From assembly GCA_002345505.1 (NCBI GenBank), contig DDWJ01000018.1:83151-147150 (forward strand): a stretch of 64,000 nucleotides of DNA, written 5' to 3'. Below the pieces are notes generated by a model that worked only from the letters and a program-made list of their open reading frames with translations, had not been told where the DNA came from and did no database searches. Each line of letters opens with the position of its first letter. Position 1 is the stretch's first letter. Positions 52,795 through 61,148 of this stretch are shown here, one piece after another. The translations under genes and the position numbers were made by a program. The DNA comes from Caryophanales bacterium UBA2289 (GTDB lineage Bacteria; Bacillota_I; Bacilli_A; Izemoplasmatales; Hujiaoplasmataceae).

Positions 52795-54108
52795 CTATTT
52801 TTTTTGATGTTCCCCAATGATATAATTTTCATCTTCAATCATTTTATATAAAACTTTTATACACAACAATAACAATTGTTTTAAATCGTTGATTTCTTCA
52901 GGATATCCAAACATACTGTATACTGAGAATGGCCTATGTCCCATATAATAATTATGTTCAACTTCTGCTAATTTATAACTATAAATTTTCGGTAAAGAGC
53001 ATCCTTCATGAACAAACGAATTCCTTCTCTTATATATCTTTTCGATAATATCTCCGCTAGATTCATCAATATATGCAGTTATTTGTTCGCATACTCTAGT
53101 ACTTTTGGCTCTTCCTGAATTTTTAATGAACAATGATTCAAGCAAAGTCAACAACAGAATTTGAGCCTCATCATATTTCTCAACAGAAGATAACTCAAAT
53201 GCTGTATTAAGTAATTCTGTCGCTTTAAAAAATCTATTATATGCTTTATATGTTTTTATATCAACTTCATTCTCTGGTGTAAAGAATAAATCTATATATT
53301 TGTAAATAGGTTTGAATGCTTCTTCAAAATCAGAGTATATCAAATCAGAATTTACATCTAGTATAGGGCTTATTAAATACTTCATCTGATGACCGTATTC
53401 CCGTTTTTTATTAAAAAACTTATCGATTCCAGAATAATACACTGCATAAGTCCTCGTCAAATAAATTCTTGAAGTTTCCTCCCAATTACCCGAAGATTGA
53501 TAATTTACAAAGTCATACATTCTAAGAAATGTATATATAATTAGAGTTATATATGGTGCCTTTTTGTATACAATTGTATCTGTAGTATTACTTAAAATTA
53601 TGGTAAGTACAGGGTTTTTAAAAAAATTATGATCTTTATAAATCATATGTCTCGAGTTTAAATTAAAATCTAATCTGCTTTTCAAGTATCTTGCTATGGA
53701 TGTTCTATTTTTAAGTATTTTATTTTTTGTTTCTGTAACTGAAAACAATCTAAATCTTTTGTCAGAAAACTCAACCTCAGGATTTACCCCGTTTTTCTTC
53801 AATCCATTTAAAGATACTATCAATACATATTCGGATGTATGTTTTTTTACTTCTTCTTCTAAAAACTGAGAAAATTCACTAAAGTTAACTTCTGACTCAT
53901 TTAAATCTTTATACATTTTTAGAACATTTAGGAAAGAATCTTCAAGTCTACCATCTTTAAAGTAAAATCGTGTTTTTTCTAACGCTTGATACAAATACTC
54001 AATTATATCATTGTATAACTCATGTTCAAAAAAGTTATCTTCATGAATATTTTGTTTGTAAAAATCATCATAGTATTTTGATAAACATTCTTGATTCTCT
54101 TTAATCAT
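52795..54108 (-). CDS. ApeA-like HEPN protein in the CBASS operon
   Basis: A 437-residue cytosolic protein. The C-terminal third is a HEPN domain of the ApeA-like type: AQILLLTLLESLFI (about 313-326) and KRRNSFVHEG with the RNase motif R-X4-H (about 366-375). The first 300 residues are not recognised. HEPN proteins with this motif are often RNases that stop growth on phage infection. It begins 17 bp after the CD-NTase gene with AGAGGAATTAGTTT as ribosome site, so it is the third gene of the same operon. Whether it senses the cyclic nucleotide, or is an independent system, is unknown. Confidence 0.78.
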   Translation of the reverse strand: MIKENQECLSKYYDDFYKQNIHEDNFFEHELYNDIIEYLYQALEKTRFYFKDGRLEDSFLNVLKMYKDLNESEVNFSEFSQFLEEEVKKHTSEYVLIVSLNGLKKNGVNPEVEFSDKRFRLFSVTETKNKILKNRTSIARYLKSRLDFNLNSRHMIYKDHNFFKNPVLTIILSNTTDTIVYKKAPYITLIIYTFLRMYDFVNYQSSGNWEETSRIYLTRTYAVYYSGIDKFFNKKREYGHQMKYLISPILDVNSDLIYSDFEEAFKPIYKYIDLFFTPENEVDIKTYKAYNRFFKATELLNTAFELSSVEKYDEAQILLLTLLESLFIKNSGRAKSTRVCEQITAYIDESSGDIIEKIYKRRNSFVHEGCSLPKIYSYKLAEVEHNYYMGHRPFSVYSMFGYPEEINDLKQLLLLCIKVLYKMIEDENYIIGEHQKK

Positions 54109-54125
54109 AAACTAATTCCTCTCTA

Positions 54126-55592
54126 TTAGTTTCTAATAGGCACCTCAATTCTGTCCATCGCAACAACTTTATTTTTTTGTACGATATAACATTCAACAAA
54201 GTGATTTCCATTAAAACTACTATTTTCAGTTTTTTCTACTGAACCAATCTCTATTTTTCCTCTTATTTGATTATAATTACTTGGGTTTTCAACAATATTT
54301 CTTACTTTCCAAAAAATATTATATAATCCCGTTACACTTGATAAATCAACAGTAAACTTTAATGAATAATTATGCAGAATAAAACTGTTTTTATATATTC
54401 TACTTAAATATCTACGATGATTTCTATTATAAGTATTTTCTTTAGAAATAATTTCATTACTAATTTGAACTGGAAATCGCAAATCTAATTCATACATATC
54501 TTCAATCAACTGATCTTGAACTAGATATTTGTTATTTTTCCAGTAATAGTTGTTCCAAAAACTTCCAAGATAAATTTCATTATTTATTAATTGATTAGTA
54601 GTTGTAGTGCCTAATAAATCTTCTAAATGACGTTTAAAATGATTCTTATTATCAGTCGATAGTAAATTCAAAACTTTATAGTAAAACCAGTATGCAAACT
54701 TAAAAAAATTAGTATAGTAATTTTTTTCGTTTTTCCATTTTTCAGTAAATTCTTCTGTAGCATTAACTGGATTATAAACAACAAACTCTTCTTTTTTAGC
54801 CGCTAAATCATAAAAATTAATACATATCTTTTTTAGTAATTCATCAATTTTATGTTCGCCTTCATATAAATTTGATATCATTGTTGTTAAAACAATACTT
54901 TGAGGAACATAATCACATACACCAAAAAAAAACTTGTCTCTCGCTCTTTTAATGAATTGTATCGCTCTTGTTAATGGTGGTTTATCTTCATAATAATTTG
55001 GTTGAGGTAAATTCTCAACCGCCATGTCTCTTAAATTAAGTTTGTTATCTAATAGATAAAATGGCTTATAAGACAAATTAGCAATTGCTTTATTGTCATA
55101 CCACTCTTTATATAACTTTGGAGCTCTATCTACCCATTTTTTTTGGTTTTCATCTATATGAACTCCTTTAATTCTCTTGTAATCTTTTTCATTATCCTTC
55201 TTGAGTACAGGCATAATATCAAAATGGTAATCATTACTATAATTGATTCTTATAACAGATTTGTGTTCTTCAACCAAGTTCGAATATCTTCCTTCTTTAA
55301 ATACATCATACAATTTATCATAAAATGGCTGGACTTGCATTCCAGGAATCCATAATGTATCAAATCTTGTCACCATATCAACATCTACATCATTACCTTT
55401 TAATGGCAATATTGCAGTATCTATTGCAAAAGATCCTTGCACATACATTTCTCCATTACTATCAGAAAGAATGTGATTGTTATCAATATACTCTGTTAAG
55501 GCATTATAATTCTTTTTTAATTCATTATACTTGTTCTCTGGAAGCTGAAGTTTCACACCAACTTGATTTAATAAATGGTTATAATCTATCAT
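54126..55592 (-). CDS. CBASS CD-NTase with C-terminal AGS-C sensor domain
   Basis: A 488-residue cGAS/DncV-like nucleotidyltransferase that makes a cyclic oligonucleotide signal on phage infection. GS motif VQGSFAID (Gly53-Ser54), the first acids NDVDVD (68-72) and third acid FDIMPV (Asp125) are intact, so it should be active. The last 80 residues (FWKVRN ... GNHFVECYIV) fit the AGS-C sensor domain that occurs on some SMODS enzymes. The ATG overlaps the TGA of the upstream TM-NUDIX gene (ATGA), a typical effector-synthase coupling. It is followed 17 bp later by a HEPN gene. Confidence 0.9.
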   Translation of the reverse strand: MIDYNHLLNQVGVKLQLPENKYNELKKNYNALTEYIDNNHILSDSNGEMYVQGSFAIDTAILPLKGNDVDVDMVTRFDTLWIPGMQVQPFYDKLYDVFKEGRYSNLVEEHKSVIRINYSNDYHFDIMPVLKKDNEKDYKRIKGVHIDENQKKWVDRAPKLYKEWYDNKAIANLSYKPFYLLDNKLNLRDMAVENLPQPNYYEDKPPLTRAIQFIKRARDKFFFGVCDYVPQSIVLTTMISNLYEGEHKIDELLKKICINFYDLAAKKEEFVVYNPVNATEEFTEKWKNEKNYYTNFFKFAYWFYYKVLNLLSTDNKNHFKRHLEDLLGTTTTNQLINNEIYLGSFWNNYYWKNNKYLVQDQLIEDMYELDLRFPVQISNEIISKENTYNRNHRRYLSRIYKNSFILHNYSLKFTVDLSSVTGLYNIFWKVRNIVENPSNYNQIRGKIEIGSVEKTENSSFNGNHFVECYIVQKNKVVAMDRIEVPIRN

Positions 55593-56401
55593 ATATCCTC
55601 CTGAATAAATATATATTCTACATTATCTGCAAAAATATATTGTTCCTTATCATTGCACTTAAGATCAGATTTCTCTATAAACTTATATTTATCACTTTCT
55701 ATTTTCATCGTTTTTTCGAATAGCTCAACTTGATTCTTTGTTAATACAAGATTAAAAATCTCGAAAATAATTAATTCATATTTTTTATAATGAGGAGAGA
55801 ATGCGACTGCATTATTTTTATATATAGTTTTCAGATAACTTGGTGTAATTTTTCCAAACTCTTTTTCATCAAAAATACCGGTATCAAATAACTTTTTCCG
55901 AATCTCCTTATGTGGATTAATTTCTCTTTCCAAAACATTCTTTGAATTAAACCAAGTCAAAAACATTGGCAAATTTTTAAGTTTTCCAACCAGTTTCAAA
56001 TCATTTTGCTCACCTGTCCCGTCCTTAACAAAACCATATTTAGAAAATTCAGGCAGAAAGTGTTTATATGCGCCTCCAACTGGCACGAATTTTCCAGTTT
56101 TATTCTTCTGTTTGACTAAAAAATATTTTCCATGAATATAGATTCTAACTAAACTTGAACACGAAACTCTTAATGGATCCTTATAATCCTTGGGTATATT
56201 GAATTCATACTTAGAAATTAAGAATGGTTTATTAATTATTTTTTTGAATATAGCTCCATAAAGAAGCCCTGATATTATAATAACTATTTGTATCCATGGG
56301 CTATCTGAACCTAAGGGTTTTAACCAAGCAACAATTATAATAAAAAATAAAAAACCAAAAAAAGAAAAAATCCAAAACAAATTAATCTTTTTATATTTCA
56401 T
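55589..56401 (-). CDS. CBASS membrane effector with NUDIX-like domain
   Basis: A 270-residue protein with two N-terminal membrane helices (about 8-28 and 35-52) and a SMODS-associated NUDIX-type domain (VSCSSLVRIYIHGKYFLVKQ, then GKFVPVGGAYKHFLPEF). The NUDIX catalytic box is not visible, so the domain probably only binds the cyclic signal. Such TM-NUDIX effectors (the Cap16-type) are thought to break the membrane when the partner CD-NTase fires. GGAGTGAAACT precedes ATG. First gene of the operon. Naming it Cap16-like is from memory of CBASS classes. Confidence 0.82.
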   Translation of the reverse strand: MKYKKINLFWIFSFFGFLFFIIIVAWLKPLGSDSPWIQIVIIISGLLYGAIFKKIINKPFLISKYEFNIPKDYKDPLRVSCSSLVRIYIHGKYFLVKQKNKTGKFVPVGGAYKHFLPEFSKYGFVKDGTGEQNDLKLVGKLKNLPMFLTWFNSKNVLEREINPHKEIRKKLFDTGIFDEKEFGKITPSYLKTIYKNNAVAFSPHYKKYELIIFEIFNLVLTKNQVELFEKTMKIESDKYKFIEKSDLKCNDKEQYIFADNVEYIFIQEDI

Positions 56402-56792
56402 AGTTTCACTCCAAAATATATTTTATAATAAACTACTACTATTCTAAATAGCCATATTTATTATCTATTTTAACATATTCCAATAACCATTTATCATAAT
56501 AATTAATTTTTCATAAAAAATATTTATTACAATATGGTCTTTAATATACTCTCACCATCAAAAACTACAAGAAAATTTATATTTTCCCCAAAATAAAAAA
56601 ACAGGTATTTGTTTAGCGGATATATATAGCTGTTTAATAACCTTTTACTATCTAATTTGGTAGAGTTGAATGAAAAATGACACGTCTCTAAATAATTTGA
56701 CAGCAAATTATGCGATTTATAATACTAGTTGTAATTACTTATGATACGGCTCATTGTAACACTTTTTACTGCAAAAAAGTATAACCTGTATT
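56402..56792. other. Non-coding spacer between CBASS operon and next unit
   Basis: 390 bp without a supported gene. It contains attachment site B (56708-56755) and the CBASS promoter region (AT-rich, with TTATTATAAAAT on the minus strand about 25 bp before the start). The 40 bp right of B read into the 3' end of the next minus-strand gene. Confidence 0.6.
56708..56755 (-). repeat. rlmH 3'-end-like attachment site B
   Basis: The minus strand encodes N-E-P-Y-H-K then TAA in the last 22 bases (56734-56755). Over 48 ungapped bases it matches site C (60645-60692) at about 37 positions, including AATTACTTATG and TACGGCTC. It lies between the CBASS promoter region and the nucleotidyltransferase gene, with no rlmH frame beyond it. 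Confidence 0.8.
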
Positions 56793-58058
56793 TCATTTTA
56801 GTTCTTTGGAAAATACATATTCAACATCTGCGTTTACAACCTGTTGAAAAGGCACAGCATACTCTGCTCTAGCATGAATGGGATCAAAGAATACGCTATA
56901 GGTATCTCCTGAAAAAAATCTATTGATCTCTGGAAATCTGTAATTTTCTTCATTAATCTTATTAATTTTTTCTAAATCTTTAAATGATAAGTCTTGAATC
57001 ATTATCAAAGGTTTATATCCCATTTTTGAATAGAAGCTTATTGCTGATAATCTAGATCCTAAAATGATTCTTTTATAGTTATATTTTTTTGCTAATTTTT
57101 CAGCATGAGATATCAACAGCCTTCCATATCCAAGCCCTCTATAATCTTTATTGACAGCCATCATACCGATTTTGATTTCATCATCATTGTTATGTGACAT
57201 TGTTAAAGATGCAATAATTTTATCACAGGCTTCAATATACAGAATTAATTCTGGATTTCTATAAAACTGATTAACTATCTCTAGTCTTTTGGAGCTTAGA
57301 AACATATCATCTTTATTCTTAAACTCAAGTGTATTAAGCATGTACTCCCATATAAGATCTATTGAGTCTTCTGATTTGATATGGTGAACTTCTGACACAA
57401 ATGCTTGCACTTTCATTAGGAAAATCTTAGGATGATTGAAATCAATTCTTAAGTGATTGTAATTGATCCAAGTAATTACCTCGTCTTTGGAAATGAATCC
57501 CGCATGAAGGTATGTATACAGGGATCTTGAAGCTGTTATAAGAGCATATCTTGTGTACTTTTCATTCACTCCTATCAAGGGGCTATTTATAAATTCCATC
57601 ACTTGATTTCGAATTTCCTCAACGATTCCACCCCATGTAAAATGTAGTAGCTTCACGATGGTATGCTTATTATATAGTGATTTATAGTTATCCAAAATCA
57701 TAGCTGCTTCAATGTTATCAAAACCGATTTTGGAAAGAGTCCTCCATCCCTTTCTTGAAGTGCCGACATAATATCCATTTGCAAACTCATCATTCTGAAT
57801 ACCAATATATCTGCCTTCTAGCAATGATATCAAGGTGGTTTCATTTCTATATTTTTCATGAAGTTCAATTATCTTATTTAAATCACTTTGAATTAGTTTA
57901 TGATTTAAAATTACAATAAAATCAATATCACTAGTTTTAGGATTAAAGCCACCTCGTATCACTGAGCCATAGATTACTATATCTATTAGTTTATCTCCGA
58001 AGAGTTTATATAAATCATCTTTGAATTTTGCAATCTCATTATAAACAACAATATTCAT
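56793..58058 (-). CDS. Nucleotidyltransferase - GNAT acetyltransferase fusion
   Basis: A 421-residue two-domain enzyme. Residues 1-100 carry an aminoglycoside-nucleotidyltransferase-like site (YGSVIRGGFNPKTSDIDFIV, the GS-X-D-X-D pattern), followed by a helical DUF4111-like domain to about 235. Residues 255-365 are a GNAT acetyltransferase with KDYRGLGYGRLLISHAEK and the SAISFYSKMGYKPL motif. Both parts resemble aminoglycoside-modifying enzymes (ANT and AAC), which have occurred as natural fusions. Resistance is inferred; small-molecule or tRNA modification remains possible. AAAGAGGCAAAAC precedes ATG. Confidence 0.8.
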   Translation of the reverse strand: MNIVVYNEIAKFKDDLYKLFGDKLIDIVIYGSVIRGGFNPKTSDIDFIVILNHKLIQSDLNKIIELHEKYRNETTLISLLEGRYIGIQNDEFANGYYVGTSRKGWRTLSKIGFDNIEAAMILDNYKSLYNKHTIVKLLHFTWGGIVEEIRNQVMEFINSPLIGVNEKYTRYALITASRSLYTYLHAGFISKDEVITWINYNHLRIDFNHPKIFLMKVQAFVSEVHHIKSEDSIDLIWEYMLNTLEFKNKDDMFLSSKRLEIVNQFYRNPELILYIEACDKIIASLTMSHNNDDEIKIGMMAVNKDYRGLGYGRLLISHAEKLAKKYNYKRIILGSRLSAISFYSKMGYKPLIMIQDLSFKDLEKINKINEENYRFPEINRFFSGDTYSVFFDPIHARAEYAVPFQQVVNADVEYVFSKELK

Positions 58059-58098
58059 GTTTTGCCTCTTTTCTAGCCGAAGAATGTAAATCGAATTT

Positions 58099-58773
58099 TC
58101 AAATTATGTTTCCTACTTCGTATTCAAGATATTGGTCAAGAAACTGATAGCCGATAAGGTTGGTATATATACACATAACCATGTAAGCATCATATCGCGG
58201 ATATGCTTTCTCTAAAATATTACCGTGCAAATATGAATTTCTAATGTTTAAGCCATCTCTTAACAATATTTGCTTAAATAAACTACGATTTACATATGAA
58301 ACTTCATCTATAAAAAATACTTGCTTTCCATCAATGAAACGATTTATGTCAGAATAATCATTCAAAGTCAAATTGCTATTTTCAAACTTCTGTAACTGTT
58401 CTTTTGATAACCCATTTCCAACTCTATATATACCTTTCGAAATTAGTATTGACAGCTTCGTGTGTAATAATTGTTCTATATCAATACATGTAATGGTTAT
58501 ATACAACTCGTATTTTTCTTGAATAAATAGATCTTGAATTGTTGATTCAACATATCCAGGTGCTACCATATCCCAAAATGAGTTATTGTTTCTTTCAATT
58601 AGTCCCACAAAAACTCTTTCTAAATACCCATTAAAGATGAAATTTTTAATGTTATTTTGAAAATTTGCAAGATTGTTAGTTTTTACTATTTCCGAAAACT
58701 TAGAGAAAATATCTACAAGTTCCGTTACTAGATTCTTTGTTAGTTCTTTTTTAATAGTATGATTTTTGTCCAC
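58099..58773 (-). CDS. HEPN-domain (DUF4209-like) protein
   Basis: A soluble 224-residue protein from GTG 58773 (GAGGTGGTAGTA just before it); a longer TTG start at 58854 has no ribosome site. The C-terminal part reads QILLRDGLNIRNSYLHGN, the HEPN RNase motif R-X4-H in a DUF4209-like setting. The N-terminal 100 residues are unknown. It is 40 bp upstream of the nucleotidyltransferase fusion on the same strand. HEPN next to a nucleotidyltransferase recalls HEPN-MNT toxin-antitoxin pairs, but here the partner is a large fusion. Likely defence or toxin role, inferred. Confidence 0.68.
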   Translation of the reverse strand: MDKNHTIKKELTKNLVTELVDIFSKFSEIVKTNNLANFQNNIKNFIFNGYLERVFVGLIERNNNSFWDMVAPGYVESTIQDLFIQEKYELYITITCIDIEQLLHTKLSILISKGIYRVGNGLSKEQLQKFENSNLTLNDYSDINRFIDGKQVFFIDEVSYVNRSLFKQILLRDGLNIRNSYLHGNILEKAYPRYDAYMVMCIYTNLIGYQFLDQYLEYEVGNII

Positions 58774-58871
58774 TACTACCACCTCTTCATCCACATTTTC
58801 TTTAATGCAGTTTCCCACCTTTATATACTGAATCAGTCCCAATGTATTTGTCAACTTAGATATTTGTTTTA

Positions 58872-58920
58872 CTTTGTTATGCTGCTAATATCATAAGTTG
58901 TACTCGCTTATAGTGCTGCC
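58872..58920 (-). repeat. Degenerate attachment-site-like repeat D
   Basis: Matches the outer part of site C: CTTTGTTATGCT identical, then ATATCATAAG identical, and CTTAT.GT further on. It does not encode NEPYHK. It lies between the two operons of the B-C unit, so it may mark a former boundary between two elements. Confidence 0.5.
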
Positions 58921-59027
58921 ATGTGACATCTTTAATTGTAACTTGTAAAAGTATATTTATGATTACAGATAAATACTAAAAAAACCAGGTTTTCAAGTAA
59001 ATATTAGCAACCAGTTAATCTGAATGC

Positions 59028-59594
59028 TCAATATTTTGGAAGTTTAATCCCACCGTTCACATCGGGCAATAAATTACCATCCTTATCGGTTTCCGAAATA
59101 ATATATTCAAGAATATCAGCATAAATTTTTACTAGTTTCACATAATCTTTCTCGATTTCTTCAACAGAAATATCTACATAATGATTTTCTATTCTATTAG
59201 ATCTAGAAACCTTTAATTTCACTAAATCCTTATTATCCTTAATTTTGTGCATATTATGCGCGTAAAAATTTCTTCTTTCCATAGAATATTTTAATCCAGC
59301 TATGAGGTCAGCCCAATCTTGTTCTGAATCTTTTTCTTGGAATTGATTAATGAGATATTCTGCTATTTCAACATTGACATTAAAATTATTATACTTAGAT
59401 AAAATTTTCTCCATATATTTTTCATATTTTTCACTCTCACCAATTGAGAATCTACTCTTCGATACATGGGTAATAAACCATCCAAGCACTGTCTCAGTAG
59501 AACCAAACAGCAGGATATAGTCACCAACAGCTGATTTTATCCTCAAGTTATTTAGAGCGGTCATTGCCTCATTAGGGCTTACTGTCTTACTCAC
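59028..59594 (-). CDS. HEPN-like partner of the PD-(D/E)XK gene
   Basis: A 188-residue mostly helical protein. AGLKYSMERRNFYAHNMHK contains R-X4-H (RNFYAH), the HEPN RNase motif, preceded by helices WFITHVSKSRFSIGESEKYE. The GTG start shares one base with the TAG of the nuclease gene before it (TAGTG), so translation is coupled and the two proteins probably act together. I do not recognise the exact family. It ends in TGA, about 108 bp before site D. Confidence 0.68.
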   Translation of the reverse strand: MSKTVSPNEAMTALNNLRIKSAVGDYILLFGSTETVLGWFITHVSKSRFSIGESEKYEKYMEKILSKYNNFNVNVEIAEYLINQFQEKDSEQDWADLIAGLKYSMERRNFYAHNMHKIKDNKDLVKLKVSRSNRIENHYVDISVEEIEKDYVKLVKIYADILEYIISETDKDGNLLPDVNGGIKLPKY

Positions 59595-60502
59595 TACTTA
59601 TTTTCCTCTTCTTTCAGTTTCGTTAAGTCGCCTATACTGATCATTATACCATCTGAGCCTATGTATAAATTATCTCTTTCAATGCTCTCAAAACTATTTG
59701 ATAATTCCTTATCAGGATGAAAATTTAGCACTTTAGTGTTAAGCCCAATAGTTATGTCGGTTTCTATGTCATAACTGACGAGATAATTGCCTCCCAGGTG
59801 TCTAAATTCCTTTGGTTTATTTGAAATAATATAGTGATAAAACTGCTCATAATAATAACTATCAAACTTATAATAATCAATATCTACTTGGCTTTGATTT
59901 TCCTTAGGTGTTGGATCTTCAACAACTATATTTAATAAATCGTCATCAAAGTATGATTGGGTAACTACTGCTGTAGGAACAGTACCACCAATACTAGAAA
60001 CGGATTGTGCCTGCACTTTGCCATAAGCAATTGTAGATGTATCTTTTCCCTCCGCTGTACCTTTCGCCTCTATAACATACCAGTATCCATTATTGTCATA
60101 TCCAATATAATCAGGCTCTTTTCTAGTAGGATTAATTACATGATACACATCTTTGTAAAGTTGATAATGCAATATCTTGTTTATTCCCAACACTTTCATT
60201 GATATTAGTTTAGCAGAAACCATTCCATGAAGATATGATAACTCTTTTTTAAAAGTGCTCTCACAATTTTTATATACGTCGTGTTTCATATATTCTCCTG
60301 ACAATCTGTCTTTTTTTATTGTCTTTAGGATTCTAGGAACATTGCTAATCCCCAAATTATAATTCCAATATCTAATACTATGGATGCCTAAAGTTACTGT
60401 TGCATAAATCAACTCGAGTTTACTAACATCAATAACTTTCTTTCCATTCAAGTGTGCCTTTAAACCAGTGAAATTATTTAATTCTACTTTAATTAATGCC
60501 AT
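59594..60502 (-). CDS. PD-(D/E)XK nuclease-like protein of a two-gene defence pair
   Basis: A 302-residue protein I cannot name. It contains a PD-(D/E)XK core: EPDYIGYDNNGYWYVIEAKGT, with P130-D131 and E145-A-K147, then GKVQAQSVSSI with a Gln pair common after this core. The N-terminal 110 residues are helical. It precedes, and overlaps by one base, a HEPN-type gene. The pair is the first unit inside the rlmH site. AGGAGGATGAATTA precedes ATG. Likely a nucleic-acid-cutting defence component; target unknown. Confidence 0.7.
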   Translation of the reverse strand: MALIKVELNNFTGLKAHLNGKKVIDVSKLELIYATVTLGIHSIRYWNYNLGISNVPRILKTIKKDRLSGEYMKHDVYKNCESTFKKELSYLHGMVSAKLISMKVLGINKILHYQLYKDVYHVINPTRKEPDYIGYDNNGYWYVIEAKGTAEGKDTSTIAYGKVQAQSVSSIGGTVPTAVVTQSYFDDDLLNIVVEDPTPKENQSQVDIDYYKFDSYYYEQFYHYIISNKPKEFRHLGGNYLVSYDIETDITIGLNTKVLNFHPDKELSNSFESIERDNLYIGSDGIMISIGDLTKLKEEENK

Positions 60503-60639
60503 TAATTCATCCTCCTAAAAACAACCCTCAAAAGAGGACTGTATAGTTTTCTCCCTCACGGTTTCATAATTTAGTATTACTACTTACTTGTTATTATGTA
60601 TAGGTCATATATGGACCTAAAAGAAAAAGTCAAAAAGGG

Positions 60640-60692
60640 CTTTGTTATGCTATGCATATCATAAGGTGCAATTACTTATGGTACGGCTCGTT
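60640..60692 (-). repeat. rlmH attachment site C (chromosomal junction)
   Basis: Covers the last codons of rlmH (NEPYHK, TAA at 60674-60672) and about 30 bases beyond. An imperfect inverted repeat, TATCATAAG and CTTATGGTA, flanks the stop codon region (60657-60683), as in SCC attachment sites. Sites A, B and D are copies in the same orientation. Confidence 0.8.
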
Positions 60693-61148
60693 ATTATTAA
60701 TTCTAAACAATCTATATATTTGTTCTAAAAGTATCAGTCTCATTAATTGATGTGGAAAAGTCATATCTGAAAATGATAACATAAAGTTAGATCTTTCATA
60801 AACTCTCTTATCCAACCCTAACGAACCTCCAATAACAAATGTTATCTCAGAAGATTCATAAGAAAAGGTTTTTTCTATGAGCTCTGCTAATTCTAAGCTA
60901 TTCAACTTATTACCTTCAATGGCCAAAACAATAACAAATTCATTACCTATTTTACTTAAAATCTTCTCTCCTTCTTTTTCCTTAATTATTTCTTCATCTC
61001 TAGGAGAAAGATTATCCAGAGCTTTCTCATCCGGTATTTCTACTACCTCAATCTTGGAATATCTACTAATTCTTTTCAAATATTCATTGATTCCGTCGGC
61101 TAAATATTTTTCTTTGATTTTTCCTACTGCAATAATCTTAATTTTCAT
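60672..61148 (-). CDS. rlmH: 23S rRNA pseudouridine-1915 N3-methyltransferase
   Basis: A 158-residue SPOUT methylase (RlmH, the staphylococcal OrfX) that methylates pseudouridine 1915 in helix 69 of 23S rRNA. MKIKIIAVGKIKEKYLADGI at the start, FVIGGSLGL at the knotted SAM site, and SDMTFPHQLMRLILLEQIYRLFRI...EPYHK at the end are all typical. It is intact despite an adjacent insertion, since the repeat restores its last codons. It overlaps the GNAT gene by 11 bp, with AAAGGAAGAATACT as ribosome site. Confidence 0.97.
   Translation of the reverse strand: MKIKIIAVGKIKEKYLADGINEYLKRISRYSKIEVVEIPDEKALDNLSPRDEEIIKEKEGEKILSKIGNEFVIVLAIEGNKLNSLELAELIEKTFSYESSEITFVIGGSLGLDKRVYERSNFMLSFSDMTFPHQLMRLILLEQIYRLFRINNNEPYHK

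Larger units (their letters stand above)
52629..60692. mobile_element. Tandem SCC-like defence elements integrated at rlmH
   Basis: Three direct repeats of the rlmH 3' end (A 52629-52650, B 56734-56755, C 60671-60692) plus a degenerate one (D 58872-58920) frame consecutive cargo units: A-B holds CBASS plus a HEPN gene, and B-C holds two HEPN genes, a PD-(D/E)XK gene and a nucleotidyltransferase-acetyltransferase fusion. This layout is that of staphylococcal SCC elements, which insert at the same place in rlmH (orfX). The restriction cluster to the left may be a further unit whose outer repeat I could not find. No Ccr or other recombinase is in the window, so movement would need one in trans. 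Confidence 0.7.

Noticed and set aside
55325..55723. A 132-codon plus-strand ORF
   Set aside because: It is antisense to the CD-NTase and TM-NUDIX genes across their junction and looks like a shadow of them.
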